From: Pomacea canaliculata
Taxonomy: Eukaryota; Mollusca; Gastropoda; Architaenioglossa; Ampullariidae
Assembly: GCF_003073045.1 (NCBI RefSeq)
Contig: NC_037592.1
Span: forward strand, 42,217,760-42,281,759
Length of the DNA stretch: 64,000 nucleotides
Reading direction: 5' to 3'
Shown: positions 58,801-64,000 of the stretch, piece by piece
How the letters are laid out: each line of letters starts with the position of its first letter
How positions within the stretch are numbered: the first letter of the stretch is position 1
Position numbers and translations under genes: made by a program
Notes under the pieces: model-generated
The model's input: the letters and a program-made list of their open reading frames with translations, nothing else
Databases searched by the model: none
What the model was told of the DNA's origin: nothing

Positions 58801-60640
58801 AGGGAAGAGGACAGAAGTTCCCAAGGAGAATTTTCTGCTAACATTCTAGCTGATGTTTGTAAGTTGTGTTATCAAATCTACCTCGTGTTGTGTTTTTTTT
58901 TTTTTTTTACCCCTATCTACTACTCACTCGCACTTAACCAACCTTGGAATCCAAAAAAGACCCTTCTTTTTCCCAGACAAAAGTGTTTTCTTTGGTGCAT
59001 TGTTCAACTCCACGGATCTTCATGTGTGTTCTCCTATGTTACAACTACAGGCGACACACGTCTTTCACTTTATTGATACATGTTCACCTCGTTTACACAA
59101 CAAGGACACACATACAGCACACTACCATTTGTTTGGACTGACATTGCTCACACAGGTAAATAAGTTCAAATATATAGATTTATTTACACTTATAACCACT
59201 ATTTCTACTCTAACCCACCTACCTAACCTACTAAAACTTAGTACCTAACTCCCTGGAGATGAGGGAAGAGGGCATTGAGTGATGTAAGCCAATTTTCACC
59301 TTGCGGTTAAAATGTTACTTCCATCATACTCTGGGTGGTCAGAACTGAAGTTTTACTTTGAGAGATGGTTGAGTGATGTGAGCCGCTTTTCAGCGGAACC
59401 AATTAAAAGCACCTTATGGCAAAATGATACTTCTCTGGTACTCAGAGTGGCCTTACTTAGAGGGGTGGTTGAGTGATGTGAGCAGCTTTCCAGAGAGACC
59501 AAAGCATCTTTTGCGAAATGGTTCTTCTCTGGTATTCAGGGCTAAAGCTTTACTGCTCTTACAAGCAGAACCAGTCACCTTTTGGAAATGAGTGTAAGCA
59601 CTGAATGCTGCCTGCTATTTATACTGGAAAGTTTGAGTACTACGTCACCCACTATGTTGTTGTCTGTCTTGCATTGTGCAGCTTGCATGACCAAGTATGG
59701 GGGTGGAAGGGGTGTGGGGAGGAGGGAACATTAAAGCAGTGTCAGTGGTACACGCTGCCCTAAACAAGCTCTCCGTGACACTAGCTATAGTGCAGTTTAT
59801 TCCCTCTGTTGAAGCCTAACCTAACTCCTTATAGGGTTGCAGAAGGACTGGCAACTAGGGAGTAGAAATAAAAAAGTTGGCCATGAGAAAAGTGCGGTCT
59901 CCAACACCCCACTTCCCATGCAGTGACTGAAGACTACGTGTAGTGGGTGTTTGTTTGAGACAGCCCATACCACTGGCAGTACTTTTATTCCCTCCACTCT
60001 GCACTCCCATCCTGCATTTTGGCTTGACATAGTGTTGTGGTAAGTGAGGCAATTGATATCAGGGTATAGGTGATTTATAACACACAGTTTTCAGTATATT
60101 AACAGCAGATAAAAATCAGTGTCTGCACTTTGTTTTTAAGTAAAATGCAAGTTCTTCCTCAAGTCAGTACTCTTGATTTAGAAAAGGAAGCAAAAGGCCC
60201 TGCCTACTGCAGCTCTAAAACCCCTATACAGACCATGTGCATGTAAGAGACGGCTAACTAATGCAGTTCACACACATTAATTAGCACAAATACACAAATT
60301 AACTTGCATACATCCATGAAATAAGAAATAGGTAACTGTTATAAAGACTCCTAATTCTCCTGGATGCCATCTCTAACAAAGTGTCATAGACAAGATACCA
60401 GTTCCCTACCTCTCTGAAGTAAATTAGTCTGTATACTTATACAGCAAGCTCGATATCACAGCTATTATAGGTCGCCTGCGGTGGATAAAAAAAGCTACAC
60501 GTTTTGGAATAGGAATTTGGGAACAATTTTAGACACACTCACACATGGAAGGAGACAGCTCACCATTTAGGCGTCTTTACTTTCCATGTAAGATCAAGAC
60601 TTTGAAGCCACTTTAAAATCTCTCGCGGCAGACCAGACAT
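55809..60640 (-). CDS. SPATA4: Spermatogenesis-associated protein 4 (calponin-homology domain)
   Basis: SPATA4 belongs to the CH-domain group around SPEF1/CLAMP, proteins of sperm flagella and cilia (family knowledge). Five exons in transcript order: 60564-60640, 58047-58176, 57622-57740, 56997-57159, 55809-56033. Phases agree and give 237 aa plus stop; human is about 305 and has a longer N-terminus. The ATG at 60640 starts MSGLPREILKWLQSLDL, matching the CH-domain opening in vertebrates. Other shared stretches are NGYLLAEIFSWYFP (exon 2), EGTIHCKEGAA and YELLTHR (exon 3), DYTDYAYQVKLP and ARSTASKAVKNNLRNTEIL (exon 4), and FGIKPSVGE (exon 5). The exon 4 donor GTTTGC is weak but is the only phase-consistent choice noticed. 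Converges with WDR17 and diverges from MITD1. Regulation by ciliary RFX factors is possible only by inference. Confidence 0.9.
56370..56622 (+). mobile_element. 3' end of a non-LTR retrotransposon with (CAT)9 tail
   Basis: An open frame ends TFRKKLKTHLFLSNQS then stop, the typical C-terminus of a LINE ORF. About 140 bp of T-rich 3' UTR follow, ending gcgcattacaaatcga and a pure (CAT)9 run at 56596-56622. It lies in the last SPATA4 intron, opposite to the gene. Confidence 0.65.
59150..59790. repeat. Dispersed repeat family, copy 2, with internal duplication
   Basis: Same family and orientation as 35870-36300, but with three internal copies of a gttgagtgatgtgagccgctttt-like unit (about 59275, 59368, 59468), so it is longer. 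Ends share gctgccctaaacaagctctc. It lies in SPATA4 intron 1. Confidence 0.7.
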
Positions 60641-61269
60641 TGTTGTTTCTGTGCACGAAGACTCGCCGGAAGTATTCAGTTCGTCTCGTAGCAACTGTAG
60701 ATTCGCATAGAAACTATTTTCTTAATTATCGATATATAAATCAATAGTAATATCAACAAGCAATATTTAATATTATGGTGTTACCCACGTAAATCGTTTC
60801 TAAATTAATAAATCTCTGAAAGTAATATTTTCGTGATGAGAGCTGTAGCGCACCAAAATATGGCCGTAAGTAAGAATATCGAAAGTTGTTTCCTTGTACT
60901 TCGTCGTGTGACGCTAGATTCGCATTGTGTTCTTGCTCTTCCTTCGGTTTTAAACAACTGAGTTAGATATTTTTTCACATATCAGCAGTGTTAACAGATT
61001 AGACATATAACGCATGTAGTACAGGCATTTTATATTCTTGAAGCAACAACTGTAAGTACAGGGGGAGGGGAGTAGACGCATATTTTGAAAGAATATTCCC
61101 AGTACTCTGCACAAACAACTCGACAAAACTAACTGCATCAATCCAATTTTTTCTCATTGCAGACAAAATTAATTTTGCTTTAACTTAGTTACATTTACAA
61201 ATGATGCACTGGTTTCTTGCAGACACATTAATTATAAGTTTGCTCCCACCCCCAAAAACTTCTTGAAAC
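60641..61269. promoter_or_regulatory. Divergent promoter region of SPATA4 and MITD1
   Basis: Only 629 bp separate the start codons of two genes read in opposite directions, so both promoters should lie here. At 60683-60695, gtctcgtagcaac resembles an RFX X-box with a good right half (agcaac) and a poor left half, 43 nt from the SPATA4 ATG. The rest is AT-rich. No TATA box stands out. Confidence 0.5.
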
Positions 61270-62924
61270 ATGGAGGGTGTGGAGGCATCAGCCGTAAACC
61301 TGTTAAAACGGGCCGTGGAACTGGATAGTGGGGGACAACGACTGGAGGAGGCAGTGACTTGCTACCAGGAAGGTTGTGGGCTGCTGATGTCTGTGATGAA
61401 AGGTACAGTTTTTCATGCTAAAGAACCAAGACATGGGTGGTGGGGGGGGGGGGATGCTGGTTGCAGAGAAGTAGAAGTGTCAGTCAAATCACTTGCTAAT
61501 GGTTGTAAGCATAAACAGGTGAGAAAAAGATTTTTAATAGAGGGCACAAAGCAAGAGCTATCGCTGTGGACATTGGATCAATAAGCGTATAATCAATAAA
61601 GAGTGATGTCAATATATAGTATGCCATCCACAAGATAGAGTAGCGTTAATAGTGTGTTGATCACAAGACAGAGTAATGTTAATAGTACGCTATCCATAAG
61701 CCACTTATTGCAAGGACAGATTAAGTAAATTCTGTAGCATAAGAATGATTTTATGAGTGTTTGTTTAATTCTTTGGTGAAACTATTTTTGATCATGTATA
61801 TTGGGATGTTGTAGTCAGTGCACGAACTTGTATATACACATCCATGGTTAATGTGTCAGTGCAGTTCTGTTAGGTTAAAAGCTAATCGTATTCATACATG
61901 CCCAGCCATGCTGAAAAGTACGCAATACTAGTTAAAAGCATTTTAATATTGAAAGTCAGTTTTGTATTTGCTGTCTATAATTAAGTCTCATACTGTGTAT
62001 TAAAAAGGAGCAACTGACAGTGTAACTTACTTAAAGTATCACTAAAATGCATTTTATAGTCATATATCAGATTAAAGACTATGTAGAATCTTTTGCAGTG
62101 TTATTATGCTTGCATAATGCTGTTATAAAGCTTTCTTTGGCATTATTTTGAAAAGCAATTATTTCTGCTTGCTTGATGCTGCTGCTTATGATTGTTATTA
62201 TTACTATTATTGGGATGTTTATTTCATGAATGGCAGCAACAAGTGATGTGACAAAGAAATCAAAGCTCCGAGAAAAGATGGAACAGTATCTAAAGCGTGC
62301 TGAAGACTTGAAGAAACGTGTCCAGCATGATAAAGAAGGTACTGTTCAGGAAATTGCAGGCTGCCAGAGGCTCATTTTATGAACTTGGAGGAGACATTGA
62401 ATAGCATTGTTACTTAAAAGGGAAGATTTTATAGTTTTTCATCCATAAATTAACTAGAAAGTTTAGTCCTTTTTCTTATGAAATTTGAAAGTCACTATCA
62501 TGCATTCACTCATTAAAAATAGTCTCCTATTTTACAACAGGGTTACCTACTCATGGGTAGAACAGAATCACGTGGCTTGCAGTTTAATCTTTTATAATTA
62601 GAGAAGAGATAAATATGATTTTTTATTTGATATAGTTATTCATTAGGTTAAGATGTATGTTGTTTTACAGTGTTAAAATATAGTGATGCATTTTACTTGG
62701 GACATCTTTTTGAGTTGATTAAATGCACCTTTCAGGAATGAAAATGGTATTTCAGTTTTACAAGTGTAGAATTTGTATCATTTTCAGTTGGTAAATGCCA
62801 TGAACAAATCCAGATTGCAGCTGATTCAATGGGTCACAGCTACAATAAAATCTTCGGTCGCTTCATAACTGACAACCTGACCTCTGTAGAGGTTGATGAT
62901 CCTTACATCCGCTCCACTCACCAG
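61270..62924 (+). CDS. MITD1: MIT domain-containing protein 1, first three exons (3' end outside window)
   Basis: MITD1 binds ESCRT-III subunits through its N-terminal MIT domain and acts at abscission in cytokinesis; the C-terminal phospholipase-D-like domain binds membrane (family knowledge). Exons 61270-61402, 62237-62338 and 62788-62924 agree in phase and give 124 residues, about half of the human protein (249). The ATG has an A at -3 and G at +4. Exons 1-2 form the three-helix MIT domain: NLLKRAVELDSGGQRLEEA, VTCYQEG, then LREKMEQYLKRAEDLKK. Exon 3 opens the second domain (KCHEQIQIAADSMG; SYNKIFGRFI; DDPYIRSTHQ) and matches human DPYIRHTHQ. Exon 3 ends at cag|gttggt in phase 0; no later exon appears before 64000. 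Confidence 0.92.
61595..61700. repeat. Diverged tandem repeat in MITD1 intron 1
   Basis: Units of about 40-50 bp with aaagagtgatgtcaatat, agatagagtagcgttaat and agacagagtaatgttaat, followed by agtatgccatcca- and agtacgctatcca-like blocks. Confidence 0.6.
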
Positions 62925-63415
62925 GTTGGTGCTGCTCTCAGGTTATAAAGACCCTATTCTATACACAAGGTTTACAGTGCTTTAAACTAATTTGAAGATT
63001 TTATCTGCAATATTTTAGTGCATTTATTATAATATGGAATATTTTGTATCTACTTGTTTGTTTAATGGTAGTGCTTCAAATATGTAAGTGTGGAAGATTC
63101 TTTGTATTTCTCCATTCACATGGGTTTAATTAGTTCTCAGTAAAAATGTGAAAATTTGATTACCACCTTATTCAGGTAGTTTGTAGCAGCCTTCCATCAA
63201 AAAACAGTGCACGGCCTTTTCAATGTTCATTAGTGCTCTAAAGTACATGTGATTTGAGGTGAGTTGTATAACTACTCAGTGTTCCTGGCTTGTGGCAGCC
63301 TTCAATCATTAAAATAATGATGGAGCTGATTTTCTTGCTGTGTTTTTAGTCCTTTAGTGATATGTAAACTTAAAATGTAAAGGGCATATCCTCTTCATTC
63401 ATCATTCATACAGTG
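61701..63415 (+). other. MITD1 introns without other features
   Basis: The intron parts 61701-62236, 62339-62787 and 62925-63415 are AT-rich. I see no exon, repeat or RNA in them. Confidence 0.6.
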
Positions 63416-63777
63416 GCGAGGGGTTTTTTGGATTTGGAAGTGAGTGTGGAGAGACAGCAAGCCAGCCACCGAGCGAAACTGAATAAAAAACTACTGTGTG
63501 GGGAAATTCCATCTTTGTTGTTATTCATGAATGACTAGCCCAACCCTATGTAGCCATCACAGACTGACGTGTTGGTTACACACCACAAATAAGGAGGCGA
63601 GGGGTTTTTTGGATTTGGAAGTGAGTGTGGAGAGACAGCAAGCCAGCCGCCGAGCGAAACTGAATAAAAAACTACTGTGTGGGGAAATTCCATCTTTGTT
63701 GTTATTCATGAATGACTAGCCCAACCCTATGTAGCCATCACAGACTGACGTGTTGGTTACACACCACAAATGTATTA
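63416..63777. repeat. Nearly perfect 181-bp tandem duplication
   Basis: 63416-63590 and 63597-63771 differ at one position that I can see (ccaccgagcg versus ccgccgagcg), with a 6-bp spacer (aaggag). Units begin gcgaggggttttttgg and end acaccacaaat. The first copy is preceded by cagtg, giving cagtggcg, a start seen in hAT transposons. It lies in the MITD1 intron after exon 3. Confidence 0.9.
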
Positions 63778-64000
63778 CAGGGATAGAAGGGAGAACGGAC
63801 AACAAAGAGCCTAAAAATGCTATAACTAGCATCTCCACACAGCATTTAGCAGACGACATGTGACGCAAGACAAAATTATATCAAGTGCTGTCATCTTCTA
63901 GTGAGAGAGAGGAAAAAATGAGCGTTAGCAAGAGAGGCCTGTCTTTAATTTAATTAATTCCGCTAGCCATATAAAATATTCATGGAAAATGACACTAAAT

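Noticed and set aside
1..64000. CRISPR array, operon, phage or other prokaryotic system
   Set aside because: Gene structure is eukaryotic throughout. The direct repeats found are diverged minisatellites without unique equal-length spacers or nearby cas genes.

Overview
The window is animal nuclear DNA, most likely from a mollusc, probably a gastropod. The phylum is an inference from protein similarity, intron-rich genes and the mix of retroelements; the sequence does not prove it. Genes are split into many short exons with GT-AG introns (one GC-AG). Intergenic DNA is AT-rich, coding exons are more GC-rich, and introns are full of decayed LINEs, tRNA-derived SINEs, a Ty3/gypsy remnant and short tandem arrays. 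There is nothing bacterial: no operon, CRISPR array or rRNA.

Five genes are supported by exon-by-exon reading with matching splice phases. (1) 127-9654 (+): the 3' part of a Dachsous-type giant cadherin, whose last exon carries the final cadherin repeats, one membrane span and the cytoplasmic tail; a 100-N gap and two phase breaks show that upstream exons are missing. (2) 15543-28410 (-): a complete 17-exon SLC30A9/ZnT9 mitochondrial zinc transporter, 647 aa. (3) 30549-52967 (+): a WDR17 orthologue with 25 exons found, one expected exon not found, and a one-base frameshift in exon 15. (4) 55809-60640 (-): SPATA4, five exons, a calponin-homology-domain protein. (5) 61270-62924 (+): the first three exons of MITD1, an ESCRT/abscission protein, running off the right edge.

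Layout: the cadherin and SLC30A9 converge on a 5.9 kb stretch of UTR and intergenic DNA. SLC30A9 and WDR17 are head to head, 2.1 kb apart. WDR17 and SPATA4 are tail to tail, the same arrangement as in vertebrates. SPATA4 and MITD1 are head to head with only 629 bp between start codons. The genes do not form one pathway. The WDR17-SPATA4 pair is the likeliest functional or regulatory block.

I found no new multi-gene system. The most notable signals are splice-junction duplications in WDR17 (a second in-frame donor 42 bp after exon 6, and a 43-bp minisatellite grown from the exon 17 acceptor), the WDR17 frameshift and missing exon, the old WDR17-SPATA4 linkage, and a nearly perfect 181-bp tandem duplication at the right end.
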